Notes under the pieces: model-generated
What the model was told of the DNA's origin: nothing
Databases searched by the model: none
Seen by the model: the letters and a program-made list of their open reading frames with translations, nothing else
Origin: Bacteroidota bacterium
GTDB lineage: Bacteria > Bacteroidota > Bacteroidia > B-17B0 > Aurantibacillaceae
Length of the DNA: 64,000 nt
Reading direction: 5' to 3'
Assembly (NCBI GenBank): GCA_016708845.1
Contig: JADJFB010000001.1
Coordinates: 365,902 to 429,901, forward strand
In this document: piece after piece, positions 45,341-54,450 of the stretch
Position numbering within the stretch: the first letter of the stretch is position 1
Layout of the letters: each line of letters opens with the position of its first letter
Translations under genes and position numbers: made by a program

Positions 45341-46433
45341 TAAAAATAGCGCTATTAACTTTCCTAAACCGATTCGGATTTACCTCCTCATCAATAGGCA
45401 TTTCGTTTTGAATATTTGAAACCAGTTGTTTGGCAAAATAAGGCGCTAACATCACAGCTTTTGTTCCTAATCCATTAAATATGTATAGGTTTTTATATTC
45501 CGGGTGATGACCAACAACAGGTCGCCTGTCAATCACTGATGGCCTAACTGCTGCATCATGAGAGACGATTTGATAAGGCGAAGTCAGAACAGAATTTAGT
45601 TTTTTTAGTAATTCGTCTTTCCCTTTTTCGGTGGGAATGTCATTTAGTTGTTCCCATTCATAGGTGGCGCCAACTTTATACAAATCATCACCTAATGGCA
45701 TGATAAAAAAACCTTTATTTAAAATATCTTGTTTTAATTTTATCGCTGTACTACGTATCGTTAAAACCTCACCTTTGGCAGGCTTCATTGGTATCCAATT
45801 AAAATAAGGGTTTTGAGTGATTAAATGCCCGTCACAAAAAATGATGTTGCTAGCACTTAAAGAATTGTAGTTTACTTCATTTTCAGTAACCTTCAACTTA
45901 TGATAATCAAAAATTTCTTCTCTGTAACTTTGGTTGTTTTCTAAATACGTTTTTGTTGTCTCTATAAAATTTGCAACATCTAAATTTCCAGCTTGTAAAA
46001 CTTTTGAATAGGATTTAACCGTATAGTTTTCATCAATTGCTAAATCTTCATAAGTGTGTTTATCTAAAAATAAATTCCCTTCAATGGATTTTTTGATCCA
46101 TAATTTTTTTTCTTGTTCTTCCGTAAAAGCTTTAATAATAGAGCGTTGATGAATGAGTGTTGTGTTTAATTCTTTTCCCCAAAATCCATAAAATGCTTGT
46201 AACTCAGGAACTAAGTCATCGGCTAGCCAACTTTTTGTTAAGCGTTTAAATACAATTGGATTCCAAATACCAGCGGCTATTTTTGAGCTCGTTGATAAAT
46301 TTGGAGTGCTTATTACCAATACCGCATAGCCAGCGCTAATTAATGATAAGGATAAAACGGAACCAGCAATACCTTGCCCAACAATAATAAAATCTATGGT
46401 ATTATTTTTTTTTGGTTGGATCATGGTAACCAT
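45315..46433 (-). CDS. FAD-dependent oxidoreductase (DAO family)
   Basis: The 372-residue protein has the dinucleotide-binding motif IDFIIVGQGIAGSVLSLSL at the N-terminus. It also shows KIAAGIWNPIVFKRL, GEVLTIR, the DAAVRPSVIDRRPVVGHHPEY segment and GLGTKAVMLAPYFA near the C-terminus, as in glycine-oxidase-like DAO flavoenzymes. The amine substrate cannot be told. Its start overlaps the preceding outer-membrane protein gene by 32 bases (23 if the fourth codon, ATG 46424, is used), so the two are translationally coupled. The C-terminal residues are encoded by a repeat fragment. Confidence 0.85.
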   Translation of the reverse strand: MVTMIQPKKNNTIDFIIVGQGIAGSVLSLSLISAGYAVLVISTPNLSTSSKIAAGIWNPIVFKRLTKSWLADDLVPELQAFYGFWGKELNTTLIHQRSIIKAFTEEQEKKLWIKKSIEGNLFLDKHTYEDLAIDENYTVKSYSKVLQAGNLDVANFIETTKTYLENNQSYREEIFDYHKLKVTENEVNYNSLSASNIIFCDGHLITQNPYFNWIPMKPAKGEVLTIRSTAIKLKQDILNKGFFIMPLGDDLYKVGATYEWEQLNDIPTEKGKDELLKKLNSVLTSPYQIVSHDAAVRPSVIDRRPVVGHHPEYKNLYIFNGLGTKAVMLAPYFAKQLVSNIQNEMPIDEEVNPNRFRKVNSAIFNSNADKTD

Positions 46434-47034
46434 ATTTTACGCCACGATAAGCGCTCGAAAAATAAAGAATAATTCTTGCACCGTAAATCATTTGAACTTG
46501 ATTGTAGTCGCAAAATAGTTGTCCGCCAATTCCAACATCGTACTTTAATTTATAAACCGCCTCAATAACCGCGTAGCCGCCAACTTGGTTATAAACCGTA
46601 CCTAAGTTATAGTTGCTTGAATCGCTAAGTGGCCTTCTAAAATACGATAAAGATGGACCAATAAAAGCAGATAAATTGTATTTATTTTCTTCTTTTCTTA
46701 ATCCATATCCTAAATGAAAACTATAGTTATTTGATGCGGTAAAATCAGTGCCACTTAAAAAACCTCCCGCTCTAAAATAATGTTGCTTAACATGAAAACT
46801 GAAATCAACTGCTGTATTTTTTTCGTCTTTAGGCCATCTGGTATTGTAGTTTGCACCCGCACCAACGGATAACCAGTTGTTATATACTCTATAACGTTTG
46901 CCGTCAAAAGCAATTTCTTTTTTTTTGTCGTATACCGTTGTATCCTTTTTGTTTTTAATGAGGATAGAATCTTTTTGAGCAAAGTAACTTTCTCCAAAGA
47001 ATATACAGAATGCAAGTATGAATAAGGTTTTCAA
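46402..47034 (-). CDS. Outer-membrane protein of unknown function, TTG start
   Basis: The 210-residue protein starts at a TTG (47034) giving the signal peptide MKTLFILAFCIFFGESYFAQ; no ATG is available. The rest is barrel-like, with alternating aromatics (AGGFLSGTDFTASNNYSFHLGYGL, GYAVIEAVYKLKYDVGIGGQL). I do not recognise the family. It overlaps the FAD oxidoreductase downstream and diverges from the lipoprotein at 47105; TATATTCG just upstream on the minus strand may be its -7 box. Confidence 0.7.
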   Translation of the reverse strand: MKTLFILAFCIFFGESYFAQKDSILIKNKKDTTVYDKKKEIAFDGKRYRVYNNWLSVGAGANYNTRWPKDEKNTAVDFSFHVKQHYFRAGGFLSGTDFTASNNYSFHLGYGLRKEENKYNLSAFIGPSLSYFRRPLSDSSNYNLGTVYNQVGGYAVIEAVYKLKYDVGIGGQLFCDYNQVQMIYGARIILYFSSAYRGVKYGYHDPTKKK

Positions 47035-47068
47035 CGGTACGAATATATAAAAAACTATTAACTATTTC

Positions 47069-47099
47069 TTGAATATGTGTAGTAGATAGTCTACCTTTA
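47069..47099 (+). promoter_or_regulatory. Probable promoter of the lipoprotein at 47105
   Basis: TTG (47069-47071), 20 bases, then TACCTTTA (47092-47099) fits the Bacteroidota pattern with one mismatch. It ends 5 bases before the TTG start codon. Confidence 0.4.
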
Positions 47100-47104
47100 A
47101 TATA

Positions 47105-47614
47105 TTGAAAACGCTGAAATATATATTTAATTGTATTATTTGTGTTGTTTTTTTAACTGCATGTTCAGAAGAAAAAATTGCATCTGATAATTCTATCGGT
47201 AAAAGCGTGTCATTAAATTGGGTTACTGGTAATTATACACTTAAATCAGAATACGGTAATTACTTTGAAAATTGGGAAAAGTTGGATAGCACAACCTATT
47301 ATGGATTGGGTTATTTTATGGATGCTGATAATGAAGATACGCTGTTTAGGCAACGTATGAAGCTTCACCAAACTCATGAAGGCTTATTTATGTTTTTTAA
47401 TGTCAAAAATCAAAATGATAATAAGGATGTAGAGTTTAGATTAACAAAACAAGACAATAAAACCTATACATTTGAAAATCCTTTTCGAGATTATCCTTCT
47501 ATTGTAACTTATAAAATACTAACCGATACAACTATTAATGTAGTGATGCATGGCTTTAAAAATGGTAAGGAAAAGAAAGAAGACTTTATAATAACAAAAA
47601 AGAGAATTATTTAG
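47105..47614 (+). CDS. Lipoprotein of unknown function, TTG start
   Basis: The 169-residue protein begins at TTG 47105 with MKTLKYIFNCIICVVFLTAC, a lipoprotein signal with lipobox LTAC. The mature part is a compact beta-rich domain (NWVTGNYTLKSEYGNYFENW, TLFRQRMKLHQTHEGLFMFF) ending in EKKEDFIITKKRI. It may be a lipocalin-like fold; that is a guess. There is no other start in frame. It converges with the SPOR gene, overlapping it by 8 bases. Confidence 0.75.
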   Translation: MKTLKYIFNCIICVVFLTACSEEKIASDNSIGKSVSLNWVTGNYTLKSEYGNYFENWEKLDSTTYYGLGYFMDADNEDTLFRQRMKLHQTHEGLFMFFNVKNQNDNKDVEFRLTKQDNKTYTFENPFRDYPSIVTYKILTDTTINVVMHGFKNGKEKKEDFIITKKRII

Positions 47615-48685
47615 ACATTACCCAAGCATTTGGAAATTCAGCTTTTACAGATAACAATAAATTTGCAGCCTCTTCTTTCGAATTAAATCCACCGCAACTT
47701 ACAACGTGCAATCCTTTACTGTTAACACCGCTAATTCCAGCGCTTACATTTTTTTGCGCTAGCTCTTTCACTAATTTTTCTGCATTTTCTTCAACACCAA
47801 AACAACCAACTACTACTTGATATTTTCCCCCAAATGAGCGTTTATTACTCGAAACATACAAAGGTTTAATAACCGTTGTTTTGTCTGTTTTGGCTACACT
47901 ATCATTAATACTAGCAACTAATACGTTACCCGATTCGGATAATTTAAAAGTTGCAAAGCCATTAGCGTCAACTAACAAGGATGGTTTTTCTATTGAGGAA
48001 TAAAAATTGCTTTATCAGTTTTTGATGTATTGGGCGTATATGTTTTTTCGGGAGTATAAAACGGATTAAAAGAAGATTCTAATAATGGTTTCATTGGTTT
48101 CGAATAAGCTGCAAATAATAAAAATGCTAAGGTTACCGGCACTCCGATAGCTAAGGTTGCTATTTTAGCATACGATTTTTTCTTCGAAATAATGGTTTCA
48201 ACTACAATTTTTCTGTCTTCAAATGGTTTAACACTAATTTGTTTTTCAGGTTCAATTACTAATTCGTTAGCAATTACTGGTTCAAAACCAAAAGACTCTA
48301 ATAAAAAGTTGACATCTGTTTTCGCTTCAAAACGTAAACTATTCTCGGCATCAATATATAATAGACCAATATTATCTAATTCAAAACGTTTTTTGACTGA
48401 TAATAAAGATTGAACGTAATCTCTATAATCTTCAATTTGTTTAGTAGCATCAGTAAGAGCCATATTGTTTTTTTGCATGAATGCAGAAATCAACAAGCCA
48501 TCATTATGAACTAAATTTTTATTGAAAAGAATATGCTTTGATTGAGGGTAAAGCACATTACTTCCTTTGCTAAAATTTGAATTGTAGTTTCTAGCTACAA
48601 AACCACCAAAATTTGGCACAATAACACAATCGTGCTTAAACAAAAGTTCAGCAATTAAATGAGTTATTTGAGTATAGTGTAGCAT
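47607..48685 (-). CDS. HU-CCDC81/SPOR domain protein, split by a frameshift
   Basis: Two open pieces (48685-47990, 231 residues; 47978-47607, 123 residues) form one gene of 359 residues once one base is added to the TT at 47993-47994, joining KAIFIPQ to IEKPSLLVDANG. The N-terminal half has two HU-like CCDC81 domains (HDCVIVPNFGGFVARNYNS). A membrane span (AKIATLAIGVPVTLAFLLFAAY) follows, and the C-terminal half is a SPOR domain (KYQVVVGCFGVEENAEKLV). SPOR domains bind denuded peptidoglycan at septa, so a role in cell-wall division is likely. This architecture is specific to Bacteroidota. Confidence 0.85.
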
Positions 48686-48958
48686 TTTGGGATTTCGAAA
48701 TTACTGTTTTTTTAACAGCTATTTACCTATAAACTTAGTAAAAAGAAGGCTTTAAACTAATCAGTTAATTACCAATCGATTAAGAATTGTTAATAGAAAT
48801 GAACATTTTACACACATCTTCTTAACATTTTAATCTAATTGTTGTTATGTTAAATAAGACCGTTTAAATATCTATTTAAAAACGCTAAATTATTGTTAAA
48901 CAGGCTGTTATTTATTTAGGTATGTTTTAAATAGGTTTAATATTATTAAAGATTATTT

Positions 48959-48966
48959 TACCTTTG
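48959..48966 (+). promoter_or_regulatory. -7 box deciding the start of the LysM/DUF1571 gene
   Basis: TACCTTTG is a perfect TAnnTTTG and is followed by CAGCCC and then ATG at 48973. It contains the TTG (48964) that is open in frame upstream, so the true start must be the ATG. Confidence 0.6.
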
Positions 48967-48972
48967 CAGCCC

Positions 48973-49833
48973 ATGTTTAAAACTCGTGTTCTCATACATT
49001 TATCCATTTGCTGGTGTTTCTTTTTTGGGAGTGTTTCTTTTGCTCAAAAAACAACAACGCCTTCATCAAAAGAGGTTATTTTTAAAATGATCAAATCTAT
49101 TCAAGATTTGGAAAGATTGAAGTATAGTTTAAAAATAGTTGAGCGCGGTAAAAAAGGATTTAACCATTATGAATCTTCTGTTAAGTTAAATAGAAAACCT
49201 CGTAAAATTTATTTATACATCAAAGGAATTGAGCTTTTATGGGTTGCTGGCTGGAACAACAACAAAGCGTATGTAAAACCAAATTCATTTCCATATGTTA
49301 ATTTAAGTTTGGATCCTTTAGGTTATTTAATGCGTCAAGATCAACATCACACTTTAAACGAAATGGGAGTTGATTATTTTGGAAGTGTAATTGAATATAT
49401 AGCTTTAAAATATGGCGATAAGTTTGATGATTATGTGACTTTAGCGGGAGAAGAAAGAATTAATAATAGACCCTGCTACAAAATTATCATTGATAATAAA
49501 GATTTTGGTTACGAAACATATACAGTGGGCGATAACGAAAGTATTACATCCATTGCACGTAAATTGCATATTAGTGAATACATGATTTTAGAAGTGAATC
49601 CAAAATTGAACGATTATTTTGATATTTTAAAGAAAGGACAAAAATTAAAAGTGCCAAATGCTTATGCAAAGCATGTTACATTGTATATTGATCAACTCTA
49701 CTTTTTACCTATCAGCATTAAAATATTAGATGATAAAGGATTATTTGAACAATATGATTATCATTTTTTACAGGTAAATCCGAAGATTGATGATGCTGAG
49801 TTTACGAAAACTTATAAAGACTATAAATTTTAA
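48973..49833 (+). CDS. Secreted DUF1571-like protein with a LysM domain
   Basis: Starting at 48973 the protein has 286 residues and a signal peptide (MFKTRVLIHLSICWCFFFGS). The main body resembles DUF1571 (outer-membrane lipoprotein-sorting-like fold: SSVKLNRKPRKIYLYIKGIE). A LysM peptidoglycan-binding domain sits inside it (YTVGDNESITSIARKLHISE ... LKKGQKLKVP), followed by a last strand segment (HVTLYIDQLYFLPISIKI). LysM binding suggests it holds to the cell wall in the periplasm. Downstream, 30 bases away, is the SufT-like gene. Confidence 0.82.
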   Translation: MFKTRVLIHLSICWCFFFGSVSFAQKTTTPSSKEVIFKMIKSIQDLERLKYSLKIVERGKKGFNHYESSVKLNRKPRKIYLYIKGIELLWVAGWNNNKAYVKPNSFPYVNLSLDPLGYLMRQDQHHTLNEMGVDYFGSVIEYIALKYGDKFDDYVTLAGEERINNRPCYKIIIDNKDFGYETYTVGDNESITSIARKLHISEYMILEVNPKLNDYFDILKKGQKLKVPNAYAKHVTLYIDQLYFLPISIKILDDKGLFEQYDYHFLQVNPKIDDAEFTKTYKDYKF

Positions 49834-49863
49834 TTAATTTCATTTTTAGAATATCTAAAAATC

Positions 49864-50193
49864 ATGAGCGCCATAATAATTACAAAGAACACAGAATTAA
49901 TGCAACGGGTAATTGATGAAATCAAAACCTGTTTCGACCCTGAAATACCTGTGGATATTTGGGAATTGGGACTCATTTATGAATTAGATTTAAATGACGA
50001 AAGCGAATTAAAAATCACCATGACTTTAACGTCGCCTAATTGCCCCGTTGCTGAAACACTACCTGCCGAAGTAGAAAATAAATTAAAGTTAGTACAAGGT
50101 ATTAAATCAGCCGTTTTAACTTTAACCTTTGAGCCAACGTGGACCAAAGAGATGATGAGTGAAGTGGCTCAATTAGAGTTGGGTTTTATGTAA
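49864..50193 (+). CDS. SufT/MIP18-family iron-sulfur assembly protein (DUF59)
   Basis: This 109-residue protein is a compact DUF59 domain with the signature FDPEIPVDIWELGLIYEL and the conserved Cys in LTSPNCPVAETLP. The family assists maturation of Fe-S proteins. It precedes the DUF2480 gene by 4 bases, a pairing I know from other Bacteroidota suf regions. Other suf genes are not in the window. The frame and length are normal. Confidence 0.9.
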   Translation: MSAIIITKNTELMQRVIDEIKTCFDPEIPVDIWELGLIYELDLNDESELKITMTLTSPNCPVAETLPAEVENKLKLVQGIKSAVLTLTFEPTWTKEMMSEVAQLELGFM

Positions 50194-50197
50194 TAAC

Positions 50198-50713
50198 ATG
50201 TCAGACGAAATCGTAAATAAAGTAGCTAACAGCGGTTTAATTACCATTGATTTGGAAGAGTTTTATCCAAAAGGAGAACGCGTGCTGTTTGATATAAAGC
50301 CTTTATTATTTCATGAATTAATTTTGAAAGAAAAAGATTTTAGAGAGTTTATCAAGCAACATGATTGGGCTTCCTACCAAGATAAAATGGTAGCGATTAC
50401 ATGTACCGCTGATGCCGTTATACCAACTTGGGCTTATATGTTAGTGAGTATTGCCTTAGAGCCTTTTGCTAAAAAGATAGTGTTTGGCAATTTAGAAACC
50501 TTAGAGGCAATTTTGTTTAGTGAGGTTTTACATTCAATTACATATTCCGATTATCAAGATAAGCGCGTGGTGATTAAAGGTTGTAGTAATTTGCCAGTAT
50601 CTACAAATGCTTATGTTGAGTTGGTAAGAGGACTAAGACCTTTTGCAAAATCTATTATGTATGGTGAGCCATGCAGTACAGTGCCCTTGTATAAAGCACC
50701 CTCTATAAAATAG
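50198..50713 (+). CDS. DUF2480 family protein
   Basis: The 171-residue cytoplasmic protein matches the DUF2480 family, seen mostly in Bacteroidota. Recognisable parts are LITIDLEEFYPKGERVLFD, DWASYQDKMVAITCTADAVIP and VVIKGCSNLPVSTNAYVELV. The role is unknown. Its Cys residues and position next to a SufT-like gene hint at iron-sulfur metabolism. It is co-transcribed with the SufT-like gene. Confidence 0.85.
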   Translation: MSDEIVNKVANSGLITIDLEEFYPKGERVLFDIKPLLFHELILKEKDFREFIKQHDWASYQDKMVAITCTADAVIPTWAYMLVSIALEPFAKKIVFGNLETLEAILFSEVLHSITYSDYQDKRVVIKGCSNLPVSTNAYVELVRGLRPFAKSIMYGEPCSTVPLYKAPSIK

Positions 50714-50762
50714 TATCATTTACATTTTTTCAAAAAAGCATAAATAATCATAGATATCAGCT

Positions 50763-50777
50763 ATATCTGCGTTCTAT
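50763..50777. repeat. Short repeat fragment (ATATCTGCGTTCTAT)
   Basis: This piece matches the reverse complement of the left arm of the inverted repeat at 32611-32717, with one mismatch. It lies upstream of the outer-membrane protein at 50809. Confidence 0.4.
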
Positions 50778-50808
50778 TTTAATTGTTTTTGATTCGTATA
50801 TTTATACC

Positions 50809-51564
50809 TTGATTTACCAAGTTAAATATTTGATTACCATTTTATTTGCTTTCACTTTTCTTGTAGCTTCGGCACAAGAAGACGGAGGTAAAAGGTTACG
50901 TAATGCTCGTAAAAATCCTAGAGTTAAAACTCGTATTGGTATTTCTCCAGTTATTGGGTTGTATAAAACTAATAAAAACCATACTGCAGATACTCGACCA
51001 AAAATGGCTTTTAATATTTCGTTAAAGGAAGAAATTCGTTTAGATAGAAACAATAAAGATTTTTTGATGGTAGGAGCAGAGTATATGTTTCATGGTCTTA
51101 ATTTTAACTCTTATTATTTTTATAGCGATAGTTTACAATTGTATACTGCCGATAGATTAAGATATAAATATAGTTTAACTATTCATGAAGTAGATTTCCC
51201 CATTCAATTAAAACACTCTTTTCAAAAAGAAACGAATACTATTTTTTCGAGTTATATTTTTGCAGGCTATTGCTATAGGTGGTTGATTGAAAGTAATTTG
51301 AAAGTAACCGAGAACGGCAATGAATTAGTTAATCAGCGAGAACTATTAAAATTTAAAAGCCCTGCTTTTAATCCTGTCAACAGCTCTTTTTTAAATATTG
51401 GTGCAGGTTTTCAAAAAAACACCACCTTAATGCATAATGCAGTATATGCCGAAATACAATTTAGATATGGCTTATCTCCCTTTTATTTTAACGAATCGTT
51501 TGCGCCAAGTAGTATGTTTACCAACAGTCATTTTATTATGCTAACCGTTGGCTTTAAAATTTAG
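50809..51564 (+). CDS. PorT-like outer-membrane beta-barrel protein, TTG start
   Basis: The 251-residue protein starts at a TTG and has a signal peptide (MIYQVKYLITILFAFTFLVA), then barrel strands with aromatic ends. It fits the outer-membrane beta-barrel (PorT-like) group. In Bacteroidota, PorT works in type IX secretion, but the family is broad, so I do not name it porT. Three bases separate it from aroA. TATATTTA (50797-50804) may be its -7 box. Confidence 0.75.
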   Translation: MIYQVKYLITILFAFTFLVASAQEDGGKRLRNARKNPRVKTRIGISPVIGLYKTNKNHTADTRPKMAFNISLKEEIRLDRNNKDFLMVGAEYMFHGLNFNSYYFYSDSLQLYTADRLRYKYSLTIHEVDFPIQLKHSFQKETNTIFSSYIFAGYCYRWLIESNLKVTENGNELVNQRELLKFKSPAFNPVNSSFLNIGAGFQKNTTLMHNAVYAEIQFRYGLSPFYFNESFAPSSMFTNSHFIMLTVGFKI

Positions 51565-51567
51565 TTT

Positions 51568-52809
51568 ATGAACTTAAAATTACATAAAGCTTCAAGTATA
51601 AATCATAGTACTATTCATTTACCTGGCTCTAAAAGCATTAGTAATCGTATCTTAATTATTAAAGCTTTATCGGGGTTGGATTTTAAAATTAAGAATAGTT
51701 CCGATTCAGATGATACGAAGCATTTAAACGAGGCATTGGATCATTACAAAAACTCAAACCTCATTAATGTTGGACATGCGGGAACAGACATGCGTTTTCT
51801 AACTGCGTTTTTGGCTTTAAAAAATGGGAGTTATGAATTGACAGGTTCTGATAGATTGCAACAACGTCCTGTAAAAGATTTAGTAGAAGTTTTAAAAACC
51901 TTAGGCGCTGACATTAACTACAAAAATAAAGAAGGGTATCCTCCATTATTGATTAGCGGAAAACAATTAAGTGGCGGCACTGTAGAAATTAGTGGCAGTG
52001 TGAGTAGTCAGTTTATCACTGCTTTATTATTGGTGGCGCCTTATTTTACTAATGGATTGGAACTCACCATTATTGGTGATTTAGTTTCTAAGCCTTATGT
52101 AAACATGACGATTGAGTTGATGAAAGAATTTGGAGCATCAGTCATTTGGAAAGATCATGAAATCTGTGTTCAACCTGTGCCTTATACTTACACTAAAAAA
52201 GAATTTTTGGTGGAAAGTGATTGGAGCGCTGCCTCTTATTATTATAGTATTGCGGCACTATCAAAACTAAATACATCTTTGTCAATTAATGGTTTATTTC
52301 AAAAGAGTTTGCAAGCCGATTCTGTTTGTACGGAGATTTATAAAAATTTTGGAGTAACGACCTCTTACTCAGAAAACGAAATTACGATTACTAAATCTAC
52401 TACAGTTTCAAAATCGGAATTAGAGTATAATTTTATTGAATGTCCTGATATTGCACAAACTGTGGTGTGCACAAATGTTGGTTTACAAATTCCATTTACA
52501 TTTACAGGACTTCAAACTTTAAAAGTAAAAGAAACCGATAGAATTGTGGCTTTAAAAAATGAATTCGCGAAATTCGGTATTGAATTAGTTGTTTCTGATA
52601 ATTCTATTCAATGGCTAGTAACAAAGAGTTTAAACAACTCAAACGTTTCTATTGCAACCTACAATGATCACCGTATGGCTATGAGTTTTGCTACATTAAG
52701 CGTATTGTTAGATGAGGTAATTATTGAAGACGCCAATGTGGTTTCAAAATCATACCCATTATTTTGGGAGCATTTAAAATGTATTGGAATTAATCAAATT
52801 TCAATATGA
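51568..52809 (+). CDS. aroA: 3-phosphoshikimate 1-carboxyvinyltransferase (EPSP synthase)
   Basis: AroA joins shikimate-3-phosphate and phosphoenolpyruvate in the pathway to aromatic amino acids. The 413-residue enzyme shows the N-terminal LPGSKSISNRILIIKAL (catalytic Lys and Ser), GHAGTDMRFLTAFLAL, GSVSSQFITALLL, VKETDRI and the C-terminal YNDHRMAMSFA, all typical. It follows the outer-membrane protein by 3 bases and overlaps the next gene by ATGA. Confidence 0.96.
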   Translation: MNLKLHKASSINHSTIHLPGSKSISNRILIIKALSGLDFKIKNSSDSDDTKHLNEALDHYKNSNLINVGHAGTDMRFLTAFLALKNGSYELTGSDRLQQRPVKDLVEVLKTLGADINYKNKEGYPPLLISGKQLSGGTVEISGSVSSQFITALLLVAPYFTNGLELTIIGDLVSKPYVNMTIELMKEFGASVIWKDHEICVQPVPYTYTKKEFLVESDWSAASYYYSIAALSKLNTSLSINGLFQKSLQADSVCTEIYKNFGVTTSYSENEITITKSTTVSKSELEYNFIECPDIAQTVVCTNVGLQIPFTFTGLQTLKVKETDRIVALKNEFAKFGIELVVSDNSIQWLVTKSLNNSNVSIATYNDHRMAMSFATLSVLLDEVIIEDANVVSKSYPLFWEHLKCIGINQISI

Positions 52810-53042
52810 GCTACACAGATATAATAAGCACTATAGGAGTTTCGTTAATTCTTTTGGCGTTTTTCTTAAATACGTTTAAGTATGTGTCTGATAACAGTAA
52901 GTTATATTTTGTGTTAAATATAGTTGACGGCGCCTTTGCTTGCTATGGAAGCATATTACTTAACTCTTTACCTTTTATTATTTTAGAAGGTACTTGGAGC
53001 GTCGTAGCGTTGATTGGTTTGATAAAAACACTAAAACAATAA
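52806..53042 (+). CDS. Small membrane protein of the CBU_0592 type
   Basis: The 78-residue protein has three membrane spans (ISTIGVSLILLAFFLNTF, LYFVLNIVDGAFACYGSILL and FIILEGTWSVVALIGLI). The tract NIVDGAFACYGSILLNSLPFIILEGTW is typical of the family named after Coxiella CBU_0592. The role is unknown. Its ATG overlaps the aroA stop (ATGA), so it depends on aroA translation. Its 3' end overlaps the convergent gene at 53031 by 12 bases. Confidence 0.8.
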   Translation: MSYTDIISTIGVSLILLAFFLNTFKYVSDNSKLYFVLNIVDGAFACYGSILLNSLPFIILEGTWSVVALIGLIKTLKQ

Positions 53043-53528
53043 ATTCCCCTTCGCTTTTTTATCCTTCAAATCTTCCACAAATATTTCATGCACAATAATA
53101 AATGCTGGATTCAATTTAATGGCTTCAAAAATAGTGTGATTGTGTAAATAACGGTTGTCGCCTTTAATAATTAAAAAATAATCTGAGTTTTCTAATTCAG
53201 GTAAGAGCTTCGTAGTTTGTTCTACATCCCCAGCAAATAAATCAAATTCTGTTTGTTGAACACCTTCTTTTTTAGGTTGAAAAGAAGTTTGATTAGGCAA
53301 TAAATTAAATTCAATATTTAACTCGTCGTGTATAAAACCATAAAGGGGAAAATAAAAATCTTCCCCTTCTTTATGTGTAAAATCTAATAAATCGTTTAAC
53401 TGTAAATCAATATTTAAGGCTTGATTTAATTCGTGCACCACTCTGTAAATACTTTCGGTACAAGTAATCGAAAAGATATCAAAATCAAAATGCTCTTCAG
53501 CATTAATATCTAAACTGTATGTTTTCAT
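53031..53528 (-). CDS. IPExxxVDY-family protein
   Basis: The 165-residue protein resembles the Bacteroidota IPExxxVDY family: small, acidic, cytoplasmic, with FDFDIFSITCTESIYRVVHELN near the start and SDYFLIIKGDN in the core. The naming motif itself is poorly conserved here. The role is unknown. It lies 40 bases downstream of fabI on the same strand; a joint transcript is possible. Confidence 0.7.
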   Translation of the reverse strand: MKTYSLDINAEEHFDFDIFSITCTESIYRVVHELNQALNIDLQLNDLLDFTHKEGEDFYFPLYGFIHDELNIEFNLLPNQTSFQPKKEGVQQTEFDLFAGDVEQTTKLLPELENSDYFLIIKGDNRYLHNHTIFEAIKLNPAFIIVHEIFVEDLKDKKAKGNLLF

Positions 53529-53567
53529 TTAGTTTAAGCTGAAGAGCATTTATATATGTGTGTTATT

Positions 53568-54380
53568 TTATCCTTGAATTTTTTCTAATAATTCAGTACT
53601 GATACCTGTAGAGCTATATCCTCCATCATGGAATAAATTCTGCATCGTAACCATACGAGTTAAATCTGAAAATAAACTTACAGTATAAGCAGCGCAATCA
53701 TCAGCACTTGCATTTCCTAATGGAGATTGTAAATCTGCAAATTCGTAGAAATCAGAAAAACCTTTAATACCACCACCAGCAGTTGTTTTAGTTGGAGATT
53801 GAGAAATTGTATTGATACGTACTTTCTTTTGTTTACCATAGTGGTATCCAAATGTACGAGCAATACTTTCTAACATCGCTTTAATATCAGCCATGTCTGT
53901 ATAAAAAGGATACGCACGTTGTGCAGCCGTATACGTTAATGCTACAACAGATGCGTGTTCGTTTAATGCATCTAATTTGTGAGCAGCTGCTAACATTTTG
54001 TGAAATGATAAAGCAGAAACGTCAATTCCTTTTTGATAGAAATCGTAGTTTAATTCAGTATAAGGAATATTTTTACGAATGTTCACACTCATTCCAATAG
54101 AATGCAATACGAAGTCAATTTTACCGCCTAATACATCCATTGATTCAGTGTATAATTTAGTTAAATCATCCATATTAGTTGCATCTGCAGGGATAATTTT
54201 TGCCCCTGTTTCTTCCGCTAATTTATTGATTTCGCCCATTCGCATAGCGATTGGAGCATTAGTTAAAGTAAAAGTTGCGCCTTCTTCGTGGCATTTTTGT
54301 GCTACTTTCCAAGCGATAGAATTTTCATCTAATGCACCTGTAATAATTCCGCGTTTTCCTTTTAATAAGTTGTAAGCCAT
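53568..54380 (-). CDS. fabI: Enoyl-[acyl-carrier-protein] reductase FabI
   Basis: FabI performs the last reduction in each round of fatty acid synthesis with NADH. The start at 54380 (MAYNLLKGKRGIITGALDENSI) is the family start; 26 upstream codons are open but not family-like. GALDENSIAWKVA is the nucleotide-binding loop, HSIGMSV the next core motif, and FYTDMADIKAML gives the Tyr-x6-Lys catalytic pair. At 270 residues it has normal length. TATATTTA on the minus strand (54403-54410) may be its -7 box. Confidence 0.95.
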   Translation of the reverse strand: MAYNLLKGKRGIITGALDENSIAWKVAQKCHEEGATFTLTNAPIAMRMGEINKLAEETGAKIIPADATNMDDLTKLYTESMDVLGGKIDFVLHSIGMSVNIRKNIPYTELNYDFYQKGIDVSALSFHKMLAAAHKLDALNEHASVVALTYTAAQRAYPFYTDMADIKAMLESIARTFGYHYGKQKKVRINTISQSPTKTTAGGGIKGFSDFYEFADLQSPLGNASADDCAAYTVSLFSDLTRMVTMQNLFHDGGYSSTGISTELLEKIQG

Positions 54381-54450
54381 TTTATGTGTTTTTTTAGTTG
54401 TGTAAATATACGATTTACTGTTAAATTTTGTATAAAATAAAAGCCTTAAA

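Noticed and set aside
48686..48958. Possible riboswitch upstream of the LysM/DUF1571 gene
   Set aside because: The promoter box lies directly at the start codon, leaving no leader for a riboswitch, and no structured element was seen.
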